DNA from: Tetracentron sinense | Lineage: Eukaryota; Streptophyta; Magnoliopsida; Trochodendrales; Trochodendraceae | Assembly (NCBI GenBank): GCA_015143295.1 | Contig: CM026551.1 | Coordinates: 49,650,034 to 49,714,033 of the forward strand | Direction of reading: 5' to 3' | DNA: 64,000 bases | Shown here: in pieces, positions 25,801-37,800 of the stretch | Position numbering within the stretch: position 1 is the first letter of the stretch | Layout of the letters: each line of letters starts with the position of its first letter | Position numbers and translations under genes: made by a program | Notes under the pieces: model-generated | Databases searched by the model: none | What the model was told of the DNA's origin: nothing | What the model saw: only the letters and a program-made list of their open reading frames with translations

Positions 25801-28800
25801 GGGAAGAGGTTTCTTGGGTTTTTTCTGGGGTTTATGGCCCTTCTGGTGGGTCAGATGACTCTGTTTTTTGGGATGAGCTTGAGGATGTAAGTGTTCGATG
25901 GAAGGGCCCCCTGGTGTCTGGGAGGCGATTTTAATAGCATTTGTTTTTCTGAGGAGCGGAAAGGTGGATGTGGGGTAAATGCAAAGATGAAGAGATTTGG
26001 GGAGTTCATAGAACGTCATGAGTTAATCGATCTTCCACTAAAAGGTCAGCTTTTTACTTGGGCTCATTCTGAGTCCAGTAATCAAGCGAGCAGACTTGAT
26101 AGATTCCTCTGCACCCCTGAGTGGGAAAGTCATTTTCCAAATCACATTCAAACAACCCTGCCACGGCCTACATCAGACCATGTTCCTATCTTATTGGAGG
26201 CTGGTAATTTCAAAGGGGGTCCCACGCCATTTCGGTTTGAAAATATGTGGCTACTAGATGATAGGTTTAAGGGGGTGGTGGCAGATGTTTGGAATGCCAG
26301 AAGGAGGCAGGGGCCAGCGAGCACAAGATTTGGCCTCAAACTGAAAGCACTCAAAGCTCGACTCAAGGTTTGGAATAGAGAGGTGTTTGGTAACATCCAA
26401 GTTCGATTATCAGTCCTTCTAAAGGAAATAGGTGAATTGGATTTGGTGGGTGAATCGAGGTCTCTTTCCCCTGATGAACTTAGATCGAAGGAAGCGATGA
26501 AGTTGGAATACTTAGCGACGGCTAGTATGGAAGAGATTAATTGGAAACAGAAGGCCAGAGTCCTTTGGTTAAAGGAGGGCGACCAGAATACAAAGTTTTT
26601 TCACAGGATGGCCAATTTTCACCGTAAGAGCAACTTTATTTCCAGAATAAAGGTGAACGGGGAGTGGCAGGAGGGGTCAGTGGAGGTCGCGGCGAGCATT
26701 GTCTCCTTCCAAGATTTGTATACGGAGAAGGAAAGTTGGCGTCCTCAGTTAGATGGTTTGCCTTTTGAGTGTTTACCGGAGGATCAGAAGGAATTGTTGG
26801 AGTCTGGCTTCACAGAAGAGGAGGTTATGGGTGCCATTAGAGATATGGCTGGGGATAAGGCCCCAGGCCCGGATGGGTTTACCATAGAGTTTTATCGCTC
26901 TTGTTGGGATATTGTCGGACAAGATTTTTTGGCAGTAATGAGGGAGATGTATGAGATAGGGCAATTTGATAGGGTGATCAACAACACTTTTGTTGTTCTG
27001 ATTCCAAAGCACAAGGGGGCAACAGATATTAGTGATTTTCGGCCCATCAGTCTAGTGAGTAGTGTTTATAAAATTCTTTCCAAAGTGCTTGCCAGTCGCC
27101 TCAAGAGGGTGATGGGTTTTATCATATCCCCCCAACAAGGGGCATTTGTGGGGGGCCGCCAGATTCTTGATGGTATTCTGATAGCCAATGAATGCATCGA
27201 TGATAGGATCAGATCTTCGATCCCGGGTTTATTGTGCAAAGTGGATATGGCGAAAGCCTATGATCATGTGAGCTGGTCGTTTCTGGGGTATGTTATGAAA
27301 CGTATGGGTTTTGGTCCTAAGTGGTGTCATTGGATGCAGTTGTGCATTTCCTCAGTGACTTTCTCTATCCTTATTAACGGAAGTCCGGCAGGGTTCTTTC
27401 AAAGCTCGAGGGGTCTGAGGCAAGGGGATCCCCTTTCCCCATTCCTATTCATCATGGTATCAGAAGCTTTGAGTAGAATGTTATCCCGTGCCGATGGGTC
27501 GGTGATCGAAGGATTTTCATTAGGCCATGGTAGGCAGCGTATTTCCCACCTTCAGTTTGCAGACGATACTCTTATTTTCTGTCGAGCAGATCGCCAGGAC
27601 CTAGTCGCGCTTAGGGGCCTCCTTTATTGTTTTGAAGGCGTGTCAAGATTACGCGTTAACATGTCCAAGTCGGAAATAATTGGAGTTGGGGAGGTAGTGG
27701 GTGTGTCCTCTTTAGCGGAAACGTTGGGTTGTCGGGCAGGGTCACTCCCATCGAGGTACTTGGGTATGCCCCTCGGAGCTAGTTTTAAATCCAAGGCAAT
27801 TTGGAGTCCGGTTTTGGAACGATTTGCAAAACGTTTGTCCGGGTGGCATGCATCATTTTTATCAAAAGGGGCTGATTCAGAGTACATTGTGTAGTTTGCC
27901 CACCTACTTCATGTCCACCTTCGTTATTCCTCGATCGGTAGCTCTTGCCCTTGAACGTCTGCAGAGAGAATTTCTGTGGCATGAGTCCGGAGATCAGTTC
28001 AAATATCACCTAGTCGATTGGGCCCGCATTTGTCGCCCTAAGGGGGAGGGTGGTCTTAATCTTAAGTCTCTGTCACCAGTAAACAAAGCTCTATTGGGGA
28101 AATGGATTTGGCGTTTTGGGGAGGAAAGAGAGAGTCTGTGGCGGGCTGTTATTGTAGCCATATATGGGGCCCAGTCAAGCTGGATTCCCAAGGAGGTCAG
28201 GAGATCTCATGGGGTGGGGTTGTGGAAGGGCATTATGTCAGTTGCGCAAACTGTCATACCATTCTTTGCATTTAGAGTCGGGGAGGGTGTCGAGGTCTGG
28301 TTTTGGAAAGATGTATGGTGTGGTGTCACTAAATTGCAGGATGATTTTGCTATCATATTCCGTTTAGCCATCAATAGGGATGCATCAGTAGGAGAGTACA
28401 TTGATAGGGGAGGTGGGGGGGCGGTCTGGTGTCCTAAATTGAGATGAGGGTTGAATGACTGGGAAATCATTGAGTTTAGTAGCCTTTTAGAGCTGTTGGG
28501 ATCACACTATTTGGGTTCTCAGGGGCGGGACTGCAGAGTTTGGTCTCAAGGCAACAAGGGTCGTTTTTCTGTGAGAGCTCTAGCTAAGTCTCTTAGGCCT
28601 AGTTCACCCGCCTTTTTTCCTTATAGGACTGTGTGGAATCCGGGTATTCCATCCAAAGTATCTTTTTTTCTATGGAATGCGGCATTGAATAAGATCCTCA
28701 CCTGTGATTACTTGAAATCTAGAGGGTGGAGGTTGGCGAACCGTTGCTTTTTGTGCCTTCACGCGGAAGAGTCGGTGGATCACCTACTCTTGCATTGTTC

Positions 28801-31800
28801 TGTAGCTCGTGAAATTTGGAGTTTCTTTCTTTCTCGCGTGGGTGTGGTTTGAGTCTTTCCCTCGTCCCTTCTCAACTTCTTATCTTGTTGGGATGTGGTG
28901 ATCGAGAGTGTATCAAGGAGGGCTATTTGGCTGGTTTTGCCGGGTGCTATCACTTGGTCTATTTGGAAGGAGCGGAATAAGAGAGTTTTTGAGAACTCTT
29001 CTTCTTCCATCTATCGCATTTGTTCTCGGGCCCGAGCGATGGTTGTGGCCTGGTGTTCTGTTAGGCAGTCGGGGGTGGATTTGGACATTTTGTCAGTTTG
29101 ATTTTTCGCTGGATCCGCAAGGCGGAGCTATCAGGGGATCTCATGGGTGTATTTTTGTCTTTTTTGGTTCGCGTTCTTGTGAGCTTTGCATACTATTTTC
29201 TTTGTTGCTCTGTCTTTCCCTTTTTCTGATATATATATTTTAGCTTGGATTACCGATCAAAAATAAATAAATAGAAAAAAAAAATGTAATAAATGAGTAA
29301 CAAGATACTTCTAAAACCAATATGAAGCTCAAAATTTAGAAATAAGAAAATTAGATAGGTTGAGGGTTGAAACACACCCAAAATGAAGAACTTGCCTTGG
29401 ATTCCTTAAAATCTATGAATCAAACCCTAAATCAAGTTGTTAATCAACATAAAACAAAAGGATTTTAGGAAAAAATGGTAAGGATAAGTAGAGAAGAAGA
29501 GAGAAAGCAAAGATGAGTCCTACTCCCTCGACCGTTACATATCAGGCGTATCGGCCGATACGTAACGGTTTAGGGGCGATACGTATTTTTTTCCGGAAAA
29601 ACAGTGTAAAAGTACGGTATCGGGTAACGGGGGCAATCGATACTATTACGTATGGGGTGATACGTAACGGTTTCAGCGATTTTGTAAACCATGGAATGAA
29701 GTGGCCCAACCAGAACTTTTGGTTTACAATGGAGAAAAGTGTTCTGATTCTGATCGATAGATCACTTCTAGCATATTGGTGAGGTCTATATAATTTGTTT
29801 TTTTTTCTTAGCTTTGTAAATAACTCTTTTTGGTTCATCCATTATGAACCTCCTTTGTTTCTCGTTTCAATATATATATATATGCTAATCTTTTATTGAT
29901 AAAAAAGGGTAGAACTGTTCCACAAGTCAGTGATCGTGTTTGGGAAGACGAAGGATCACAAAGTTTTTTTTTAATTGATGGACCAGGTTGTTGAGGATAT
30001 TGGTGGGGAAGTATATTATTCAAGTAGTCACTTTCAATGAAGCTTCTTACACGAGGGGTAAGGCCTATTGAGTTCTTACTTTTTCATGTCTGCTAGGGCC
30101 TAGGAAGATGCTAATGAAGAAGAGGAAGCATCTGTATTGGAGTTCCTCTACTGCACATTGCCTTGACTTGCTATTGGAGGACATAGGATGATAGGAAAGG
30201 TTCCTTTAGTTGAAGCAATTGTGTCCAAGGCTATGAAAATTAGTGGTTGTATTTACAACCATGATTAGGTAATGGCACTGATGAGGGAGTTTACGGATGG
30301 TTGGGACTTGTTATAATTTTTGAAGAACTATTTGGAGCTTCGAGTGGGTTTGGATAAGTACAAGTGTCTTTGATGCATGATGGATGAAGTGGCCCGACCA
30401 GAAAGTCAATTGTAAACTTTTGGTTTATAATTGACAGAAATATCACCAATCAAAAAAAAAAAATTTGACAGAAATGTTATGATGGATATTTCACTTCTAG
30501 CATATTGGCATGGTCTATGTAATTTGTTGTTTTTTCTTAGCTTTGTATATATCTCTATTTAGTTCACCCATCAATGAACCTCCTTTATTTCTCGCTTCAA
30601 TATATATATAATACTAATCTTTTACTGATACAAAAGGGTAGAAGCGTTCCACAAGTCAATGAGCGAGTCTGAGAAGATGAAGGATCTCAAGTTTTTGTTT
30701 AAGTTGATGGACCAGGTTATTGAGGATATTGGTGGAGAAGTAATATTGTTCAAGTAGTCACCTATAGTGAAGCTTCTTACAAAGCTGCTAGAAAGAGGCT
30801 AATGAAAAAGAGGAAGCAATTGTATTGGAGTCCCTGTACTGCACATTGCCTCAACTTGCTGCTAGAGGACATAGGAAAGTCTCCTTTAGTTGAAGCAATT
30901 GTGTCCAATGCTATAAATATTATTGGTTGTATTTACAATCTCAATTAGATAGTGGCATTGATGAAGGAGTTTACAGATGGTAGGGACTTGTTACAATCAG
31001 GTATTATGGAGTTTGCGACAAAGTATGTTGCCATTGGAGAGTATCATCTTGTTTAAGGACCAGTTAATGCAGATGTCCATCTCCAAGAAAGGCTCTAGGT
31101 ATGCTTGAGATGAGGGTTTGCCTAATAAATATCACAGATAGTTTCCTCAAGCAAATGAATTTTGGGCAAATACAATGGAGAATGTGAAGACTGTAGATCC
31201 CCTAATGAAGGTGTTGAAAATAGTGTAGGTTTAATACTAATAAGGGTGTCAATGGGCTTGGCTGGCCTGCTTGACCTCGGAAAATCCCGATTTTAGACTG
31301 AGAATATACTATATGTAATACAATATATGATATATTAAATCGCTAGTTGACCCGTCCTCGGGGACCAGCCCGACACTAGCAAAACAACCATTGCCATGGG
31401 TATGGCCAAGTCCTTACTCCCTCGACCAAGAGACTCCCTTCCCCATGATGGTTGGCAACAAGCTTTTCTCACTCGAAAAACGAGTCTATGTTATATGACA
31501 CTGTCAAAAAAACTCTTAAGTTCAAGATTTGAATTTAGGATGAACTGACCTACCAAGAAAAGAAGGAAAAAAATGGAATCAGACATACTGAAACTCTTAA
31601 ATCCCATTTTTTTATACCAGTCATTGAGACCACAGTGTACCCAAAAAACGTAATTTTAAACATATGTAACTCGGAAAACTCGACTTGGCCCAACTCGGAC
31701 AATATATATATATATATCAATTTGGCAATTACTAATTTCTTAACATTTTATCTAAGATTGAACATATAACTTGGAAAACCTAGGTTAAAATAACCCAAAG

Positions 31801-34800
31801 TAGGCTAGTTTTGCAACCTTAAACCTAAAAACTAGGTTTAACAGAACCCACAGTAGGTTGGCTTTATAGTACCCCAAAAATATGATGCAAAAACAGTGTG
31901 ACGTTCGAGTTTAGTTTTTTAAAAAATGAAATTGATAAAAATACCCTTCTATGACTTGGCCTAGTTTGGCAAAAAAACTTGATTCGACTCTGCCGAGTAA
32001 CCCAAATAACTCGCCGAATAGTTTCCCATTTGAGTTTTGAGGCGACTTGACTCGAAACTCAGTCGAGTCGAGTAACTCGGTTGAGTTACTCTGATGACTC
32101 GACGAGTTTTTGAACTATGGTTTGGATTGATCAATAACTAGGCCCGCAAAGATGAATTAGTAGGCCAGGCTCAGGCCTCTATATAAAGCCATTTAAAATT
32201 TGTTCGAGTCACATTGACAGAATGACAGTTGTATGTACTAACCCTATCATATACTACTTATATGTTGCTATGGATTGGGAAAAATTAGCGATCAAAGAGA
32301 TAAACAAAGCGTCTTATCAAGTCTATTGGAAGCTGGTTAATAAGCATTAGGACACGATTTTAGTATTCTGTAATGCTGTGTGCTAGATGTGATAAACTGC
32401 CCCATCTTTCTTTGGTAGGAGGTGGATGGCTTGTTCCCCAATTGTGCTAGGATCTTGGAATGCCATGTGATTAGCTTTCCAGTACTTCCCATTGGAGCTA
32501 GATTTATATCAAAAAGCATTTGGGACCCTGTAGTGGAGGGGATTAACAAAAGGCTGTTGAGTTGGTAGATTTTTTTAATAAAAATCTCTCAGCAGTAGAA
32601 TCACTCTTACAAAAAAACTCACCCTACTTTTCCTATTATTTACATGTCTGTTTTCAAGATGATTGCTGCTGTTGCGATGAGGTTAGAAAATATTCCGAGA
32701 AATTTGCTTTGGAATGGGCGAGAGTTGAGAGGTCAATAGAAGATTTCACCTATTTAAATGGAGTGTATGTAGCTTCCTAAAGAATTTGGGGTGTTGGATT
32801 TTAGGAAGTTTAGAAATGTGAATGGGGCCCTCTTGGGTTTAGTAAAGAAGGTCAAGCTCTTTATAGGATGGTGGTGTCCCAAGTTTCAGGAGAAAAGGGA
32901 ATTGGGGTCCTTGCCAGTTGCCATTGAAATCTTTCTTATGGGCTAGATGTTTCGAAGGTGGTTGTGTCCTGTCAAGAGGATAATGTAACTTTGTAAGTCA
33001 CGCTAGATTCGTGCTGGGTAATGGTGATTGGTGAGTGTGTTAAGTTCTAGGAGGATGAGTGCTGTGGGGTAGGGAGGCTTTGTGACAGTTGTCTGCGTCT
33101 ATATAGACGGTTCCCTAATAAGGATCTCTTGGTCTGCCAAAACTTTGAGAGGAGGGATGGGGATATTGTTTTAGACCTTGTATTCTGTAGAAACTTTAGG
33201 GATAGGAAGGTTGAGTGTTTAGTCCTTATCTGGAGAGAGACAGATATTGAAGCAAGTGAGGATTGATAAGATGGTTGTGTCTTGATATAAGACCTCAAAG
33301 GTGCGTTCTATGCCAGTTCTTTCTGTGAGCCTCTGATAGAGGATCAAGAGGTGGATCTGAATCGTGGGCGGGTAGCAGTGTAGTCAAAATGTCGCCTAGG
33401 CAACGCCTAGGCCACCGCCTCGCCTAGCCAGGTTCCCTATCGCCTAGATCATGATCTAGGTGGGCACTCTTTAATTCTTATATAATATTGTAGAATATAA
33501 ACAAAATAAATAAATGTTGGTCGCCTAGGCATCGCCTCGCCTCGCCTATGGAAACCCCTATCGCCTAGGTGTCGCCTAGACGCTTTGACTACACTGGCGG
33601 GTAGCAGTTTGGCAATATCTGGAACGCTCTGATCCCTCTACAGATCCATGCCTTAGTTTGAACCAGAGTTTTCGACATGCTTTTTTATTTGTGGTGGATC
33701 AGCTCATAAGCCATGAAATTTCAATTCAAACAGGTGTTATATAGGGAAGGGGGAGAGTGGGAATCATATTCTCATAGCCCTTTTGCATGGACAGTTTGGT
33801 GCTACGGAAATTCTCATATTCATTTCTTTCCAAGGAACCCATCATATAACAAATAGGAACATGAATCTATAAGGGCAATTTGGCCATCTAGAAGAACATC
33901 TTTTACAGCTCTTGGGAAGGCTAATGACAAGTCAAAGAGAGGCTAGTGCCTTTAAAAGACCTTTTGCGACATTGGGTGGGCACTTTTCCAGTGATCATCA
34001 ATTTTGAAGGGGTTATCCGATTTTAGAAGCATCAATTTTATGTGTATGGAACTCCATTATGTGCAGTAAATCAGTAATTGTATCTTAGGGAATCTCTTAT
34101 TCCCTCATGTATATAAATATTTTCTCATTATATTAATATAACCCTCAGCTATCGATATTAAAAAATGCCCTATGGGTAGGAAATAATTTTGAACTTCCAA
34201 TTTTTTTTTATGAATAACAAGAATTTAAAAAGAAGAAATTTACAAAAGATGAGGGAATGTGTTGATTCCACTCCCCCCCACCACAAAAAAAAAGAAAGGA
34301 AAAGAAGATAAAGGCTTTGGAGTCCAAAAATAATGACTATCTATATAAAAAAAATCCGAACTATGAATCCCCGTAAATTTCTAAAGAGGCGCTGTCCATT
34401 TGATCAGATTCCAACCAAGGGAAGAACAAATCCCTTACTATAATTATTTTTTAAACAATGGATAACTTGGACTAAGAAGTATAGGTTATTAAAAACACTA
34501 GGGAACAATGATGTAGGACAAACAATGTGGAGCAAAATTTCTCAAAATTAACAAAATATTATTTAATTGGGTCAATTAGCACCACACTAACTGAAGACGA
34601 AGCATCTCACTCCTTGCAGAAGCTATGGCATCACAACTTGCATATTTTGCATCTCACCCAACAATCTTTAGGAATCACTCATCTTTAAAATGATAACTTA
34701 GAGCTATGCTATGACTTTGAAAATAAGAGCTTGCACTAATTATATATGTTACTCTTAAAATGCAATAAAGCCTAAAAGTTTAATGCAATGCCAAACATCT

Positions 34801-37800
34801 ATCGTTCAATCATAATCCACCTTGTAAACCTTGAAGGAAGAGACAATTCTACCCCTACATGACTTAAGCTAGAATTATACATAAATGATAAAAGAACCCT
34901 AAACCAAACCCTTTTCACTTACTAAAAATACTTAATTGTAATCCTAGCAAAAGCAACAAACTTAAAATGGTAAGCCCACCTTGGGTACGTTTTCTTTTTA
35001 TTGTAATTGCCAAAATTATTTCATTTTAGTCATGCTGGCAAGGTTCCAACAATCGACAATATAGGCGATATATTGTTGATATTAATCGATATTGGTGATC
35101 GGCTACACATCTATATATCAAGGATATATTGCCGATATCGACGATGTATTGCCGATACCATTTATGTAAGATATTTATATATAAATAAGGTTATCCCCCA
35201 TTTGAATTCTATAAAATTTTTCATAGATCCAAAATTTTGAAGAATAAAAAGTCTTAACTTTTCAGTTCAAGAACAAAATTCGCTTTTTAGCACATTTTTG
35301 AGAATTTCAACTTTCAAATGTTAAGGTATTTCTCAATTCTTAAAATTTCATAAATTCTACCATATCAAAACATTATTATAACCTAAAAGTTCGGTGAAAA
35401 AATCTCATAATTTAGTCTTTAAAAATATTTTCATCTACAAAGGTCAAAAAGTCAACTAATAGTTAAGCATAATTTTTATTTTTACATTCAAGCTTTACAA
35501 AAAAAAACTAAGCATATTATGGGTACCCTCCATTTAAAATACTCCTAAATTTAAATTCCAAAAAAATCATATGGATAAATTTTTGGGTATGAGCCGTATT
35601 AATATGAGTATTGGGGTACAACCTTATCTGACAGTGCCAATGACAATTGTGCTCTTAGGAACATGGATATGCACAGCCAGAGGGCCAATATCCATATGGA
35701 TATGTTTTTGTGTATGAGTCATATCCATATGGGTATAGAGGTGTACATTCTCAATTGCTAGTACCGGTGGCAGTCGAGCCTTTGCACAACTCCTTTTAGT
35801 TTTGATTATAGTTCTTGGAATGGGTTGAATTATTATTATGTATGTTTGTATTATTATGAATCTTATGAATTGTAAATTTGTGATTGATTGAGAAGTGAAT
35901 GAAACATTTTATGTAAGTTAGTTATGATTTAAATCAATCATACATTGTGTCGTCAACGCACATCTTTGTCCGTTTCCCATTGCATCTCTAATGTATATTG
36001 TTGTTTTTTTCAAGTGTTTTTATTTTCAAAGGTGCATTAACATCTATTTTAACATTTCCTAAAGTTTCATTGCAAAATTTCAAATTTTGCCTAATTTTTT
36101 TGCCTTCCCCCCCCTCAAAAAAAAAAATTCACTGATAAACGATGACATGTCGAGTGATATCGACATTTAGATCGTTGCATGTTGGAAATTAGTTGTGTAA
36201 GCTTCATATATACTGAAATTAAGGTGTTTGGACACATTTTGGCAACAAGAAATTATGGCCATAAATGATATGACGAGATTGGACTGCATCATTCTCCTCT
36301 TTCATAAGCGTTTATTTTATGTAGCATACGGTACAATCCTTGGGTGCCCCATAAGGTGACACTCCAACTCTTATTCATGGTTTGCATTCAACAGAGATTC
36401 CTGTATGTTTGAAATTTAATAAATAAATACCTTTCCTAAAAATTGTTCTAGGTGGCTCTTTACAAAGTCTTTGATATATTTTAGTGGTGTGTTGATAAGA
36501 ATCTGATGGTACCTAATGATATGTGTGACCTTATTAGTGGCACGTGTGTAGGTGTGCATGCACATACGCGCGTGCATATATGTGCTCATGTATAATTGGA
36601 GGTAATCATTGGTATCAAACGGAGAGAGGTCTGGAGGTAATCTTAGGTACCAAATTGAATGCAATCCCACACACATTTGTTATAAAATTAAGAAAATCAA
36701 ATTTAAGAAAGCTTTTCATCTGAAAACTACTACAAATGCATTCTAGAGTTCATTTGAGAAGAATATGACAGCAATCATCATCATTATTTGCTTGCTTTGT
36801 CATGTTTATATTTGTATATCATTAATTAATTAAGTTTCTTATCTGTGTTGATTACAGATGTGGAGCCTCAATATTCTGGGGCGAGGATAGAGGGAGAAGT
36901 TGTAACTTTGGATTTTGTGAAGAAAATGCTGGATGACTTTAAGAATCAGAAGTGCTTACATAAACGGTATGTGAAAATGAGCACATTTTGTCATGACATT
37001 AAGTACTCTTCATGATTTCAATGTAATATATTGTAACCCTTTCCATTATATGCTGAATCTCAATATATAATGTTGTAGATATGCATGCCAGATTGTGTTA
37101 CAAACAAGAGAAATGTTGCGGGCTCTGCCTTCTCTAGTCGATATAACTGTTTCTAATGGCAATCATTTCACTGTTTGTGGTGATGTTCACGGTCAGGTAG
37201 GTGCATATAGCTTTTTGGTCTTCTTGATATATTAGAATGGGGTACAAAAGTCTTGCCCTTTCTTAAGTTTGGTTTAATATTTAGGATTTAGGTTTTCCTG
37301 TGCCATCATCTCATATATTGTTTCTCTTTTGTACCGATTTATACATTAACATCATGCAAATTTGTGTCATATACTTTCTTTTGACACTGAAGGTCTATAT
37401 CTGCAGGTGGGTGAACTTTCTCTGATGTTTTGCCAATCTTTTATTTCTTATTTTCTTTTCGTGTGTCATGGAAGTTCAAAAAAAAATAAAAATTTACAGC
37501 ATAACTGTATCCTCTTTATAATGGTAGAAAAGATCACTTGAGTCTTTTTTCGTGTATTACTGTAAATTTTTGGGATCCAATTAAATGATCAAGCTATACT
37601 GCTGTTGATTGTTGCCGTCAGTATGTTGTCCTTTTGATTATAAACTGTCTTAGTAAAAAAGATCAATTGATTGGTAATTCTGAATTGGCGACTCAGTTTT
37701 ATTTTTTATGTGATTTACCCTTGTTCCCTGGTGGTTATGAGTTATGACCCAAGGGTTGCAACTATGATACAGCGGATATAAGCTTTGCAACATTAGAAAT

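Larger units (their letters stand above)
22135..29285 (+). mobile_element. L1-like LINE, about 7.15 kb, slightly 5'-truncated
   Basis: It consists of nearly all of ORF1 (to 25500), ORF2 (from 25497), a short 3' UTR ending GGATTACCGAT, and an A-rich tail at 29262-29285. About six frame breaks are spread over both frames, so the copy is inactive but rather young. The left junction lies within ORF1; a possible target duplication is TGCGTAAT on the left and TGTAAT after the tail. The same 3' terminus, GGATTACCGAT plus A-tail, occurs at about 40173, showing a second copy of the family. Confidence 0.9.
22061..29695 (+). mobile_element. Family E hAT-like MITE split by an L1-like LINE
   Basis: The left piece (22061-about 22130: AGGTTTAAAAACACGG, CGGACACGGCCG) and right piece (about 29286-29695: AGTAACAAGATACTTCTAAA, CGATACGTAACGG, TGTAAACCATGG) both match the whole copy at 55390-55733. 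The flanks ATGAATTG (22053-22060) and ATGAAGTG (29696-29703) form an 8-bp duplication with one mismatch inside the hAT transposase gene. The LINE at about 22135-29285 sits inside. Confidence 0.75.
15011..36857 (+). other. PP5: PP5 intron 5 (21.8 kb)
   Basis: The intron runs from ATAG|GTATTTG to TTGATTACAG|ATG and separates the TPR part from the catalytic part. It is filled by a 1.1-kb hAT-like element, a GGATATCCG-type MITE, an old LINE split by a nested stack (20.5-32.3 kb), and smaller MITEs. In other plants an alternative membrane-spanning exon lies at this position; none was recognised here. Confidence 0.9.

Noticed and set aside
36530-36600. Functional Z-DNA or regulatory site near PP5 exon 6
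   Set aside because: Only a short alternating stretch is visible; nothing ties it to regulation.
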